Shown: positions 53,235 through 62,124 of the stretch, piece by piece
How positions within the stretch are numbered: the first letter of the stretch is position 1
How the letters are laid out: every line of letters begins with the position of its first letter
DNA from: an uncultured Victivallales bacterium
Lineage (GTDB): Bacteria; Verrucomicrobiota; Lentisphaeria; Victivallales; UBA1829
Assembly (NCBI GenBank): GCA_944391115.1
Contig: CALXSJ010000005.1
Location: 62,001 to 126,000, forward strand
Direction: 5' to 3'
Length of the DNA stretch: 64,000 bases
Translations under genes and position numbers: made by a program
The notes under the pieces: generated by a model
What the model saw: only the letters and a program-made list of their open reading frames with translations
What the model was told of the DNA's origin: nothing
Databases searched by the model: none

Positions 53235-54038
53235 TTATTTCAGACCGAGGACATCGCGCATGTCGTAAAGTCCCCCCTTCGCATCCGCGAGAAAACGAAC
53301 CGCGCGAAGCGCTCCCTTGGCGAACGTATCACGGCTGGAAGCGCGGTGAGTAAGCTCAATGCGTTCCCCGTTCGCGGCAAAGAGAACGGTATGATCGCCG
53401 ACGATGTCGCCGCCGCGGACCGCGTGCATGCCGATCTCACGCCGGGTGCGGGCCCCGACGTTGCCGACGCGTCCGTGGCGGACGTCGCTGTCGTAATCCC
53501 ACCCCTTGACACCGGTGACAACCTCGGCAAGAGAGACCGCCGTCCCGCTGGGCGCATCCTTCTTCTGATTGTGATGCGCCTCGATAATCTCGACGTCGAA
53601 ATCGTCGCCGAGGGTCTGCGCGGCAAGTTTCGTCAGATAAAAAAGAAGGTTCACGCCGACACTGAAGTTGGAAGCGAATACGATTTTCGCGCCCGCGTCG
53701 CCGAGCTTCCTGAGTTCGGCTTTCTCTTCGGCGGTCAGCGCGGTCGTTCCGATGACAATGGAAAGGCCCTTCGCGGCGGCAAGACGGGCGTTCTCAATCA
53801 CGCGCCCCGTGCTGAAATCGATCACAGCGTCCGCGCCGTCCAGGAGTTCCGCGAAATTTTCCGTGATTCCGACGCCGAGCGGACGGACTCCGGCGACCGC
53901 GCCCGCGTCAAGTCCGAGGAATTCCGATCCGGGCCGTTCCGTCGCGCCCGCCAGCGCAAGGTCTTCCGATTCGGCGATGTTGGCGACAAGACGGCGGCCC
54001 ATCCGGCCCGCGGCTCCGGCAATGATGATCCTGATCAT
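53235..54038 (-). CDS. dapB: 4-hydroxy-tetrahydrodipicolinate reductase
   Basis: 267 residues; NAD(P)H-dependent step of lysine and meso-diaminopimelate synthesis. The N-terminal dinucleotide-binding GAAGRMGRR loop, VIDFST, VIGTTA and the signature IEAHHNQKKDAPSGTA with the catalytic His and Lys are present, as are the C-terminal GERIELTHRASSRDTFAKGAL motifs. The ATG at 54038 follows GGAGAG at 8 bases; an ATG five codons upstream contains that site and is less likely. It lies upstream of the aldo/keto reductase gene with ~106 bases between. Its product feeds the peptidoglycan built by the next gene cluster. Confidence 0.97.
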   Translation of the reverse strand: MIRIIIAGAAGRMGRRLVANIAESEDLALAGATERPGSEFLGLDAGAVAGVRPLGVGITENFAELLDGADAVIDFSTGRVIENARLAAAKGLSIVIGTTALTAEEKAELRKLGDAGAKIVFASNFSVGVNLLFYLTKLAAQTLGDDFDVEIIEAHHNQKKDAPSGTAVSLAEVVTGVKGWDYDSDVRHGRVGNVGARTRREIGMHAVRGGDIVGDHTVLFAANGERIELTHRASSRDTFAKGALRAVRFLADAKGGLYDMRDVLGLK

Positions 54039-54214
54039 GCAAATTCTCTCCATTTAAGAATGAATGTTGTTGTCTGATGGCGGTAAATTAGCTCCGGAAG
54101 AGCCTTCTATCAAGTCTTCCGGCAACGTTTTTCCGCTTTTCCCGGGATCATGCGGACGGGGAAGCGTGTCTTCAAACTCCTTGCATGCACGAAACAACGT
54201 CCGCGCAGCAATCG

Positions 54215-56011
54215 TCAGAGCCAGTTTTCAAAAAAGCGGGCGGCGAGCGGGGCAGCGGTCTTTCCTCCGCCGACGCCATGCATCACCATCACCGTGATCG
54301 CATAGGTTTTCCCGGTTTTCGCATCCGTTCCGAATCCGGTGAACCATGTGTTTTTATAGCGGTTCTCCCCGGAGCCCACTTCGGCGGTTCCGGTTTTTCC
54401 GGAAAGTTCGATTCTGGAATTTCTCGCCTGTTTCGCACCGCCGCCGGGCGCATTGACCGCCCTGTGCATCCCTTCCCGGATCAGCGCAAGGGTCCGCGGA
54501 GAAGCCGCAAGTTTTCCGTTCGCCTCCGGCGCGGTCTCCTGAATCACGGTGCCGGAGGCTCCCCGGACGGATTTCAGAATGCAGGGCTTCCAGAGGGTGC
54601 CGCCGTTGGCGATCGCCGCGGTGTAGCGCGCCGCCTGAAGCGGTGTAACCTCGATCCGTCCCTGGCCGATGGACACCAGGGCGGTGTCAAAGATGTTCCA
54701 GCGGTGTTTTCCCTGATTTCTGGAGGGCAGAAGTCCGTCGGATTCCGGCAGAGGGAATCCGGTATCGGAACCGATCCCGGCGGACGCGAAGGTTGCGGAA
54801 AGTCTGTTCACGCCGAGACGCAGTCCGTTTTCGATGAAAAAATCGTTGCAGGAGATTTCCAGAGCGCGCAGAAGATCGACTCCGCCGTGTCCGCCGCCGT
54901 ACCAGTACCAGCAGCGGATGCGGGAATCTCCAATCATCGTAAAACCGTCGCAGTCGATCTCATGTTCCGGAGGGATCCCGTTCTCCAGCAGGCAGATTCC
55001 GACCAGCGGCTTGGCGATGGATCCGGGCATGTAACTGCCCTGGGCCGCCTTGTTGAGAAAAGGACGGTCCGGATTCTTCAGCAGTCTGGAATACTCCTGC
55101 GAGGAGATGCGCGGGACAAAAAGATTCGGATCGAATCCCGGCGCAGATGCCATGGCAATCACAGCTCCGGTGGAGGCGTCCAGAACCACCAGCGCCCCGT
55201 TTGCGCCTCCGAGCAGACGTTCCGCCAGGCGCTGCGCGCGAAGATCGAGCGTAAGCTCAAGATCAAAGCCGTTTCTGGCGGGAATCGGCTCGCCGACCAC
55301 CTCATGAACGAATCCCCTGTGGTTCACGAGCACCAGTTTTTTCCCCGGCGAGCCTTTCAGCTTGTCATCATACAGGCGCTCCACCCCGCTTTTTCCGACA
55401 ATGTCTGGAATATAATAGAAGAATTCATTCCGGTCATCCGCCTTGCTCGGATCGCTCGGCCCCACATAACCGATGAGGTGGGAGGCAAGCGACGCGTAAG
55501 GATAGCGCCGCACCGTCTCCACGGTCAGCTCCATGCCGTTTACCGGCGGGGCCAGCTCGGAAATTTTCGCGAGTTCCACCGGATTCAGGTCCTGAAACAC
55601 CGTGATGGGAAGCCCCGGATAGTAGTTCATATGCCGCCGGATGTCCGTCACAGTGATTCCGCAGCTGCGCCCGATGCAGTCGGAGACGCGTGCAAGTTCC
55701 CCCATGATATGGTTGATGGTCTTGTCCATCCGCCCCGGTTTGCGCATTTCGGAGAGATGAAACACGGCATCATAGGAGGCTCGGTTTTCGGCGAGCAGTT
55801 TCCCGTCCGAGGAGAAAATTCTTCCCCGGACTGCGGGAATCCGGATTTTCCGCGCATACTGCCGCGAGGCCTTCGCGGAGTATTTGTTGCCGGAAAGCAC
55901 CTGGACATGCCAGAGACGGATGCCGATCACGGCGTAAACCGCCATCACCAGAAAAAGAATAATGCCGATCCGCAGGAAAGGCTGAAGAGTTTTCAAATCA
56001 ATGTCATTCAT
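54215..56011 (-). CDS. mrdA: Penicillin-binding protein 2, elongation transpeptidase
   Basis: 598 residues; DD-transpeptidase of the Rod elongation complex in the inner membrane with its catalytic domain in the periplasm. One N-terminal membrane helix (residues ~12-35), the dimerisation/pedestal region with IPAVRGRIFSSDGKLLAEN, then the transpeptidase domain: SxxK in GSYMPGSIAKP, SxN in ISCNDFF and SGKTGTAE near the C-terminus. The SxxK context MPGSIAKP differs slightly from the usual PPGSTFK, but Ser and Lys are kept. The start overlaps mreD by 4 bases. RodA and MreB are not in the window. Confidence 0.95.
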   Translation of the reverse strand: MNDIDLKTLQPFLRIGIILFLVMAVYAVIGIRLWHVQVLSGNKYSAKASRQYARKIRIPAVRGRIFSSDGKLLAENRASYDAVFHLSEMRKPGRMDKTINHIMGELARVSDCIGRSCGITVTDIRRHMNYYPGLPITVFQDLNPVELAKISELAPPVNGMELTVETVRRYPYASLASHLIGYVGPSDPSKADDRNEFFYYIPDIVGKSGVERLYDDKLKGSPGKKLVLVNHRGFVHEVVGEPIPARNGFDLELTLDLRAQRLAERLLGGANGALVVLDASTGAVIAMASAPGFDPNLFVPRISSQEYSRLLKNPDRPFLNKAAQGSYMPGSIAKPLVGICLLENGIPPEHEIDCDGFTMIGDSRIRCWYWYGGGHGGVDLLRALEISCNDFFIENGLRLGVNRLSATFASAGIGSDTGFPLPESDGLLPSRNQGKHRWNIFDTALVSIGQGRIEVTPLQAARYTAAIANGGTLWKPCILKSVRGASGTVIQETAPEANGKLAASPRTLALIREGMHRAVNAPGGGAKQARNSRIELSGKTGTAEVGSGENRYKNTWFTGFGTDAKTGKTYAITVMVMHGVGGGKTAAPLAARFFENWL

Positions 56012-56520
56012 AGCTCGTTGTGGAGACGGATTTTTGCATCCGTGTAAAGATCGACTCCCAGTTTTTCATTCATCGTGTCGAAGAAATAGATTTCAAGTGG
56101 CAGAAGAAGAGCACAGACAACAGAAGCGGTCACGACATCCGGAAGCTGCGTCAGCACGTTCAGCAGGAGTCTGTCCGGGAAAAACGGAAGGCGGCAGAGC
56201 CAGATCAGCGGAACGATCAGGGCTCCCGGCACGGCATGCAGCAGAATGGATTCCGACTCCACCCGGTTCAGCCAGAACCAGGAGAACGCAATCACCAGCG
56301 CGAAGGCGGGCAGCGACCAGAGATGCGGACTGCCGGAAACGAAGTCCAGTCCGCATGCGGCGAGAAGCGCCGCCGCGCCCGCGGCCCGGCAGCCGAACAC
56401 GGTCGCGGCATAGAAAAGGAACAGCGCGGCCAGCGGCAGAAATAGTCCGAATGAGCGCAGAATCAGCTCCAGCATCACGGCGAAGGCAGTAAAAAAAAGG
56501 ATGTAAAGAGTTTCCGTCAT
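56008..56520 (-). CDS. mreD: Rod shape-determining protein MreD
   Basis: 170 residues, almost entirely hydrophobic with about five membrane segments (TLYILFFTAFAVMLELILR at the N-terminus). Length, topology and position between mreC and mrdA identify it; MreD sequences diverge strongly, so no motif is expected. The GLDFVSGSP loop matches the conserved G-x-x-D-x-x-S/T-G region of the family. It overlaps both neighbours by 4 bases (ATGA), so the set is translationally coupled. Confidence 0.9.
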   Translation of the reverse strand: MTETLYILFFTAFAVMLELILRSFGLFLPLAALFLFYAATVFGCRAAGAAALLAACGLDFVSGSPHLWSLPAFALVIAFSWFWLNRVESESILLHAVPGALIVPLIWLCRLPFFPDRLLLNVLTQLPDVVTASVVCALLLPLEIYFFDTMNEKLGVDLYTDAKIRLHNEL

Positions 56521-57413
56521 GATTTCTCCCGGATGTAGACGGCGACAAAACGAACGGCGTCGGGACGGACGAAGGGATGGACGCGCGCCTCCAGATAGAC
56601 ATGGTCATGCTCCCGTCCGGCAGCCCCATCCGCCCATGGAACAATTTCCCCGACAGGAATTCCCGGCGGATTGTTCCCTGAAAACGAATTGGTGAATGCC
56701 ATATCCCCTTCCTCCATATGCGTTTTCACAGGCAGATAGCGCAGAAGAGCGAATCCGGTTCCGGCATCTTCCGTTCCTTCGAGAATGCCGGAGGCGCGCG
56801 ATTTCGCCAGAGTCACGCCGAGCCTGCAGTCTCCGCTCAGGAGGGTGGAAACGACCGCGGTGTGCCGGCTGACGGATTTGACACGCCCGATCAGGACAGC
56901 TGTCGGAATCGACATGTTCCGGATCAAAGCGGAGGTCACGACCGGATCTCCTTCGGAAATGCCGGAATCGCTTCCGCGGTCAATGACGAACTGTTCGTTC
57001 CAGCTCATCGGATCGCGTGTCAGCACCTCGGCGAAAACGGGAACGAAATTATGCTTTCTGCGGAGACGCAGTGTCTGACGCAGCATCTCGTTTTCCGTCC
57101 GGAGGTCCTGCAGGACGGCACGGCCGGAGGCAAGTTCAAAATTCTCCTTCTGCAGTTTCACAAGCGCGGCGGCGAGCGTTTTTCTGTTCTGCATCAGAAG
57201 CGCACCGTCCGCATACGAATCTTCCAGTCCGCGCACCGTTTTCAGGAAGGGATAGTAGAAATCCGCGGACATTCTCGCCGCCGTTCTGCGGACGGTGCAG
57301 TATGCGGCAAAGGCAAGGAGGAGAACAAGCGCCGCCGCTGCCGCGGAAACGATCAGGTGCGCGGGAGACACTTCCCTCCGTTTTGCCAGGAGATTGTCTT
57401 TTCTGCGGTTCAT
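56517..57413 (-). CDS. mreC: Rod shape-determining protein MreC
   Basis: 298 residues. A short cytoplasmic N-terminus, a membrane helix (LIVSAAAAALVLLLAFAAYC), a coiled coil (about 75-125, ending LRTENEMLRQTLRL) and the two-barrel periplasmic domain: VFAEVLTRDPMSWNEQFVIDRGSDSGI, VLIGRVKSVSRHTAVVSTLL and NPPGIPVGEIV, all typical of MreC. It scaffolds the elongation complex and activates PBP2. The start overlaps the upstream unknown gene by 4 bases, and the stop overlaps mreD by 4. Confidence 0.95.
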   Translation of the reverse strand: MNRRKDNLLAKRREVSPAHLIVSAAAAALVLLLAFAAYCTVRRTAARMSADFYYPFLKTVRGLEDSYADGALLMQNRKTLAAALVKLQKENFELASGRAVLQDLRTENEMLRQTLRLRRKHNFVPVFAEVLTRDPMSWNEQFVIDRGSDSGISEGDPVVTSALIRNMSIPTAVLIGRVKSVSRHTAVVSTLLSGDCRLGVTLAKSRASGILEGTEDAGTGFALLRYLPVKTHMEEGDMAFTNSFSGNNPPGIPVGEIVPWADGAAGREHDHVYLEARVHPFVRPDAVRFVAVYIREKS

Positions 57414-58744
57414 TTTCCGGCGCCTCCTCCCGCAAGCCCCGCATTCAGGAACGCATCAATGCCCGGAGACGGGGAAGCTCCCCGTTTCTCCCATTGATTC
57501 AGCACGGGAAACGTGACAAAATAGCGGGTCGCCGGCGAAAGGACATGCCGTTCCGTTTTCTCCAGCATCCGTTCCAGTGCGATATGCCGCTCCATTGCAC
57601 GGAAAAAAGCCGATTCCGCGCACTGGAAGCCGCGGAGGCTCTCTTCCGAACGGTCGGTCCGGAAACGCGAAAGCGCCGAACGGATGTCGGAAAGCGGGAT
57701 CGCCAGATCAGGCGGAACGATCCGCCCGAGAGCAAGCAGACGGTTCATAAGCTCAGTCAGACGTTCCCAGGGACGCTCCATTTTGTCCCACTGATGCACG
57801 AAATCCGCAGGTGAGCCGGTCAGGACCGAACCGTCCGCCCGGTATTGAAAGCGGGTCGCGGCCCGGTATTCCGTTTCCACCCGCCGGATGGACGCGGGAA
57901 GCAGATCCAGCGTCAGAAGCCGCTCAAGACCGCCGCGGAACCATTTCTCCAGTTCCTTCTCCCGTTCGGCGCCTCTGGCATCCTGCTTGAGAATTCCCGG
58001 ATTGCGTTTCAGAATCGCAGGACCCGCCGTCTCGGCGAACAGACGGAATCCATCCGGGGCAGACCCATCCAGAGTTCTCCGGACCGTCTCCGCCAGAAAT
58101 CCCTCCCGGAAAAGGCGGCTCCGCGAGCAGAGCTCCAGCAGAAGCTCGCAGTATTCCTCATAGACAAGCCTGGGCGCGGAGTCTTCAATCCGCAGGGGAA
58201 CGGCGGTCACCTGCCGCAGAGTCGGCAGGATGCCGTCTGCGCCGAAGGCATACGCCGCGGGAAAGTATCCGGAAAAAGGCGAATGAATCAGATGCATCTC
58301 GCTGAGCGCTTTCCGGGCAAGTCCGGTGACATACCAGGAATCGCGGATCTTGTCCGCATGTTCAGGCCTGACTCCCAGATTGGCGAGCAGAAGCCATGCC
58401 GTCAGATTCGTGACGGAGCGCATATCCGGTTCGATTTTCGCATAGTCGCGGGGAATCGTGACGCGCAGCAGGCGGTGTTTTCCCTCTTTCGCGGAGAATG
58501 TCTGCGGTTCGGAAGGTTCCGCCAGCACGATGTTCACCGTGAAACAGTGTCCGCGGGGCGGCAGCGCCTGACGCGCCAGACGTTTCAGACGTTCCCCGAA
58601 ATCCGCGGCGCGCCCCCAGGGAGAAGTGGAAAGATCCTCGTAATGCAGATTCAGATAAATCCGTTCTCCCGCCGGAAGGCGCGGTGCGCCGGAAATGCCT
58701 GTCAGCAGAAAAAAGATCAGGAATATTTCTGAAAAACGTCCCAT
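57410..58744 (-). CDS. Unknown secreted protein heading the mre operon
   Basis: 444 residues with a Sec signal peptide (MGRFSEIFLIFFLLTGISGA, cleavage near residue 20). The mature part is mainly helical with Arg-rich and Leu-rich stretches (FRGGLERLLTLDLLPASIR, RALGRIVPP-like segments) and some strands near the N-terminus (GERIYLNLHYEDL, CFTVNIVLAEP, HRLLRVTIPRDY). No catalytic motif such as HEXXH or a recognised domain is seen. The stop overlaps the mreC start as ATGA, so it is the first gene of a four-gene cell-elongation operon. A periplasmic factor acting with MreC/PBP2 is suggested by context only. Confidence 0.8.
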   Translation of the reverse strand: MGRFSEIFLIFFLLTGISGAPRLPAGERIYLNLHYEDLSTSPWGRAADFGERLKRLARQALPPRGHCFTVNIVLAEPSEPQTFSAKEGKHRLLRVTIPRDYAKIEPDMRSVTNLTAWLLLANLGVRPEHADKIRDSWYVTGLARKALSEMHLIHSPFSGYFPAAYAFGADGILPTLRQVTAVPLRIEDSAPRLVYEEYCELLLELCSRSRLFREGFLAETVRRTLDGSAPDGFRLFAETAGPAILKRNPGILKQDARGAEREKELEKWFRGGLERLLTLDLLPASIRRVETEYRAATRFQYRADGSVLTGSPADFVHQWDKMERPWERLTELMNRLLALGRIVPPDLAIPLSDIRSALSRFRTDRSEESLRGFQCAESAFFRAMERHIALERMLEKTERHVLSPATRYFVTFPVLNQWEKRGASPSPGIDAFLNAGLAGGGAGK

Positions 58745-58827
58745 GCCATTTGCCCTTTGTGAAATCAGGGTATAAATTTAACGTCTGAATGCGATGTTTG
58801 CAACAGGTCAAAAGGCAAATCCGTAAA

Positions 58828-60138
58828 ATGTTTCGCTATGCGCTGAAAAGAATCCTGTATTCCGTGCTGATCCTGGGCGGAGTGATGATCCTGACCTTCG
58901 TGCTCTTCCGCCTTGCCGCCGGAGATCCGGCTCTGACGGTTCTCGGGAAGAATCCGAGCGCGCGGGAGATTGAGGACATGCGTGCCGCGCTCGGGACGGA
59001 CAAGCCGCTCTTCTGGGGACGCTGGCGCCATACGGAACTTTATCCCGGCGCGGATTTCTCCGGTTCGCGGACGGCATTTGCCGGCGTCTCCTTCCAAGGT
59101 TCCCGCCGGGCCGGAGAGGATGGCGTGCGCCTTGCACGGGGAAGCGCCATTGTCTTCCGCAGGAACTTCGAAGCGACGGAGGGGGAACGGATCCTCGTCC
59201 GGATTGAAACGGAAACGCCTCTGCTTCTCAACGGGCGGCGGGAAAATCCCGCAGACGGATGCATCACGGCGGAAATGCACGATGCGCCGGAATCGCTGGA
59301 ACTCGTCGCGGAGGAAGCAGGAACGGTCCGTTCCGTCTCATTTTCCCGCCCCACCCGGGGATGGTTCGACACGCAGGCGGCGGACTCCCTGCGCGAAATC
59401 ATAACGTTCACCGATTCTTTTCCCTATGTCAGTTTTCTGAATTTCGGCAACACCCTTCAGACACAGGAGCCGATCCGCGCAAAACTCTGGCACGGCATGC
59501 TGCCGTCGCTGATGCTGATGGTGCCGATTTTTCTGGGCGAACTCGTAATCGGGATCATCCTCGCCATGATTTCGTGCATTTTCCGCGGCGGACCGGCGGA
59601 CCGGATCATTCTGTTCCTCTCCGTCGCCGGAATGAGCATCAGCTATCTGGCGCTCATCATCTTCGGGCAGTGGTTCCTTGCCTACTACCTGAATCTCTTT
59701 CCGGTCTGGGGATGGGGCACGCCGCGCCACCTGCTTCTGCCGGTCGTGATCGGAATCATCAGCGGCACGGGAAGCGGCGTGCGCTTCTACCGCACGGTGT
59801 TTCTGGACGAGATGAACCGGGAGTATCTCCGGACCGCCGCGGCCAAGGGGGCGACTCCGTTTTCCATTTACTTCAGGCATCTTCTGAGAAACGCGATGAT
59901 CCCGATTCTCACCCGCGCCTCGACGGTGCTTCCCTTCCTTTTCACGGGAAGCCTTCTTCTGGAAACCTTCTTCGGAATTCCGGGACTCGGCTACGAGGGA
60001 GTCAACGCCCTGAACGACGCCGATCTCCAGATGCTGAAGGCGCTGGTGATCCTGAGCGCGTTTCTTTTCGTCGTCATCAATCTGATTACCGATCTTCTTT
60101 ACGCATGGGTCGATCCGCGTATCCGCGTGACCCGCTGA
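58828..60138 (+). CDS. OppB/DppB-type ABC permease with a large periplasmic insertion
   Basis: 436 residues against ~310 for most OppB/DppB permeases. The N-terminus (MFRYALKRILYSVLILGGVMILTF) and AAGDPALTVLGKNPS are family-typical. The C-terminal half has the usual membrane segments and the EAA loop in YLRTAAAKGATPFSIYFRHLLRNAMIPIL. Between TM1 and TM2 (residues ~70-195) lies an extra beta-rich domain (GSRTAFAGVSFQGSRRAGED, RNFEATEGERILVRIE, PESLELVAEEAGTVRSV), expected in the periplasm. The ATG at 58828 is chosen to give the family N-terminus. No OppA, OppC, OppD or OppF gene adjoins, so it is an orphan here. Confidence 0.88.
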   Translation: MFRYALKRILYSVLILGGVMILTFVLFRLAAGDPALTVLGKNPSAREIEDMRAALGTDKPLFWGRWRHTELYPGADFSGSRTAFAGVSFQGSRRAGEDGVRLARGSAIVFRRNFEATEGERILVRIETETPLLLNGRRENPADGCITAEMHDAPESLELVAEEAGTVRSVSFSRPTRGWFDTQAADSLREIITFTDSFPYVSFLNFGNTLQTQEPIRAKLWHGMLPSLMLMVPIFLGELVIGIILAMISCIFRGGPADRIILFLSVAGMSISYLALIIFGQWFLAYYLNLFPVWGWGTPRHLLLPVVIGIISGTGSGVRFYRTVFLDEMNREYLRTAAAKGATPFSIYFRHLLRNAMIPILTRASTVLPFLFTGSLLLETFFGIPGLGYEGVNALNDADLQMLKALVILSAFLFVVINLITDLLYAWVDPRIRVTR

Positions 60139-60179
60139 AGTCCCCTGCCCGCCGCGGAAAAAGACTCCTCTCCCCGCGC

Positions 60180-60207
60180 TTGAAAAAACGCGTTCGCGGA
60201 GTAAATT
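60180..60207 (+). promoter_or_regulatory. Promoter of lepA
   Basis: TTGAAA at 60180-60185, a 16-base spacer and TAAATT at 60202-60207, 46 bases before the lepA ATG. Confidence 0.45.
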
Positions 60208-60253
60208 ACACGACGAAAAAAATTGAAACGGCAACTTGCGGGAAATATCATAC

Positions 60254-62062
60254 ATGGCAGATTTGAACAGGATACGGAACTTTTCGATCATCGCGCACAT
60301 CGACCACGGAAAATCCACGCTGGCGGACCGCCTGCTTGAGGCGACTCACACCATTGAGGCGCGCGATCTGGTCCACGCCCAGCTTCTCGACGCCATGGAT
60401 CTCGAACAGGAACGCGGCATCACGATCAAGGCCCATCCCGTGCGCATGCTCTACAAGGCGGACGACGGAGAGGAATACGAACTCAATCTCATCGACACGC
60501 CCGGGCATGTGGACTTCACCTACGAGGTCAGCCGCTCCCTTGCGGCATGCGAAGGAGCGATTCTCATCATTGACGCGACGCAGGGCGTCCAGGCGCAGAC
60601 GGTCGCGAATGTGAATCTCGCGTTCAAGCACAACCTCAAGATCATTCCCGTCATCAACAAGATCGACCTCCCCGCGGCGGATCTCGACATGTGCCATGAG
60701 CAGCTGGAGGAGATTCTGGCGATTCCGCGCGAGGAGGCGATCGCCGTGTCCGCCAAGGACGGCACCGGCATTCCCGCCGTGCTGGAGGCGATCGTGAAAC
60801 TCATTCCCCCGCCGAAAGGATCCGAGGACGCTCCCGCAAACGCTCTGGTCTTCGACTCGATTTACGACACCTACCGCGGCGTCGTCACCTATGTGCGCGT
60901 CTACAACGGCAGTTTCCGGCGCGGAGACAAGCTGCGGCTCCTCAGCACCGGACTGGAAAGCGAAATCAAGGAGGCGGGCGTATTCACCCCGGAAATGAAG
61001 GCCGTCGACCGTCTCGCCGCCGGTTCCGTGGGCTATCTGATCCCGAACATCAAAAGCCCCTCCGACACCCGGATCGGAGACACGGTCACGGAGGTGAAGA
61101 ATCCCTGTTCCGAACCCCTCCCCGGCTTCCAGGAAATCCGGCCGATGGTCTTCAGCGGCATTTATCCCATCGACACGGCGGATTACGAACAGCTGAAATT
61201 CAGCATGGCGAAACTCCAGCTCAACGACGCGGCGTTCGCCTATCAGCCGGAAACTTCCGCCGCGCTCGGCTTCGGCTTCCGCTGCGGATTCCTCGGCCTC
61301 CTGCACATGGAAATCATCCAGGAGCGGCTCCGGCGCGAATACAACATGGACATCATCGCCACCTATCCGAGCGTGATCTACCACGTTTATCTCAACAACG
61401 GCACCATGATAAACGTGGACAATCCCGTGCATCTGCCGGATCCCTCGGAGATCAACCGCATTGAAGAGCCGCTCATCAACGCACGCATCATGGCGCCGAC
61501 CGTCTACATGGGCGACATCATGAACCTCATCATGCAGAAACGCGGCGTCTGCACAAACACGGAAAGCGTCGACGGACGCCACATCCTGCTCACCGCGCGC
61601 ATTCCGATGCATGAAATCCTCATTGACTTCCACGACAAGCTCAAGTCAATCACCCGCGGCTACGGAAGCATGGACTACGAACCCGCCGGCTATCAGGCGG
61701 ACAAGCTGGTCAAGCTGGACATGCTTGTGAACGGAGAACCCGTCGACGCCTTCTCCACGATCGTCCACGCGGATCACGCCTACTCGCGCGGCAGGATGCT
61801 GGCGGAAAAGCTCGCCGGAGTCATTCCGCAGCACCAGTTCCAGATCGCGATTCAGGCGGCGATCGGCGGCAAGGTCATCGCGCGGGAAACGGTCCGCGCC
61901 TTCCGGAAAAACGTGCTGGCGAAATGCTACGGCGGCGACATTACGCGAAAGCGCAAACTCCTTGAGAAACAGAAGGAGGGCAAGAAGCGCATGAAGCAGA
62001 TCGGCAATGTCAACATTCCGCAGGAGGCGTTTGTGGAAGTTCTGAAATCCAACAACGAGTGA
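60254..62062 (+). CDS. lepA: Elongation factor 4 (back-translocating GTPase)
   Basis: 602 residues, the normal LepA length. G1 AHIDHGKSTLADRL, G2 ERGITIKAHP, G3 DTPGHVDF, G4 NKIDLPAAD and G5 SAKDGTG are all present. After the EF-Tu-like domain II come the LepA-specific C-terminal parts (FGFRCGFLGLLHMEI, YQADKLVKLDMLVNGEPVDA, RETVRAFRKNVLAKCYGGDI and the basic tail with KKRMKQIGNVNIPQEAF). It acts on ribosomes in ratchet intermediates or assembly. The ATG at 60254 fits the conserved start; an earlier in-frame ATG adds six residues. Confidence 0.98.
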   Translation: MADLNRIRNFSIIAHIDHGKSTLADRLLEATHTIEARDLVHAQLLDAMDLEQERGITIKAHPVRMLYKADDGEEYELNLIDTPGHVDFTYEVSRSLAACEGAILIIDATQGVQAQTVANVNLAFKHNLKIIPVINKIDLPAADLDMCHEQLEEILAIPREEAIAVSAKDGTGIPAVLEAIVKLIPPPKGSEDAPANALVFDSIYDTYRGVVTYVRVYNGSFRRGDKLRLLSTGLESEIKEAGVFTPEMKAVDRLAAGSVGYLIPNIKSPSDTRIGDTVTEVKNPCSEPLPGFQEIRPMVFSGIYPIDTADYEQLKFSMAKLQLNDAAFAYQPETSAALGFGFRCGFLGLLHMEIIQERLRREYNMDIIATYPSVIYHVYLNNGTMINVDNPVHLPDPSEINRIEEPLINARIMAPTVYMGDIMNLIMQKRGVCTNTESVDGRHILLTARIPMHEILIDFHDKLKSITRGYGSMDYEPAGYQADKLVKLDMLVNGEPVDAFSTIVHADHAYSRGRMLAEKLAGVIPQHQFQIAIQAAIGGKVIARETVRAFRKNVLAKCYGGDITRKRKLLEKQKEGKKRMKQIGNVNIPQEAFVEVLKSNNE

Positions 62063-62124
62063 ACACTTCCGCGTTTCCCGCGGGATTTCCGCCATCTTCC
62101 GCCTCTCCCCGCTGCGGGAATGCC

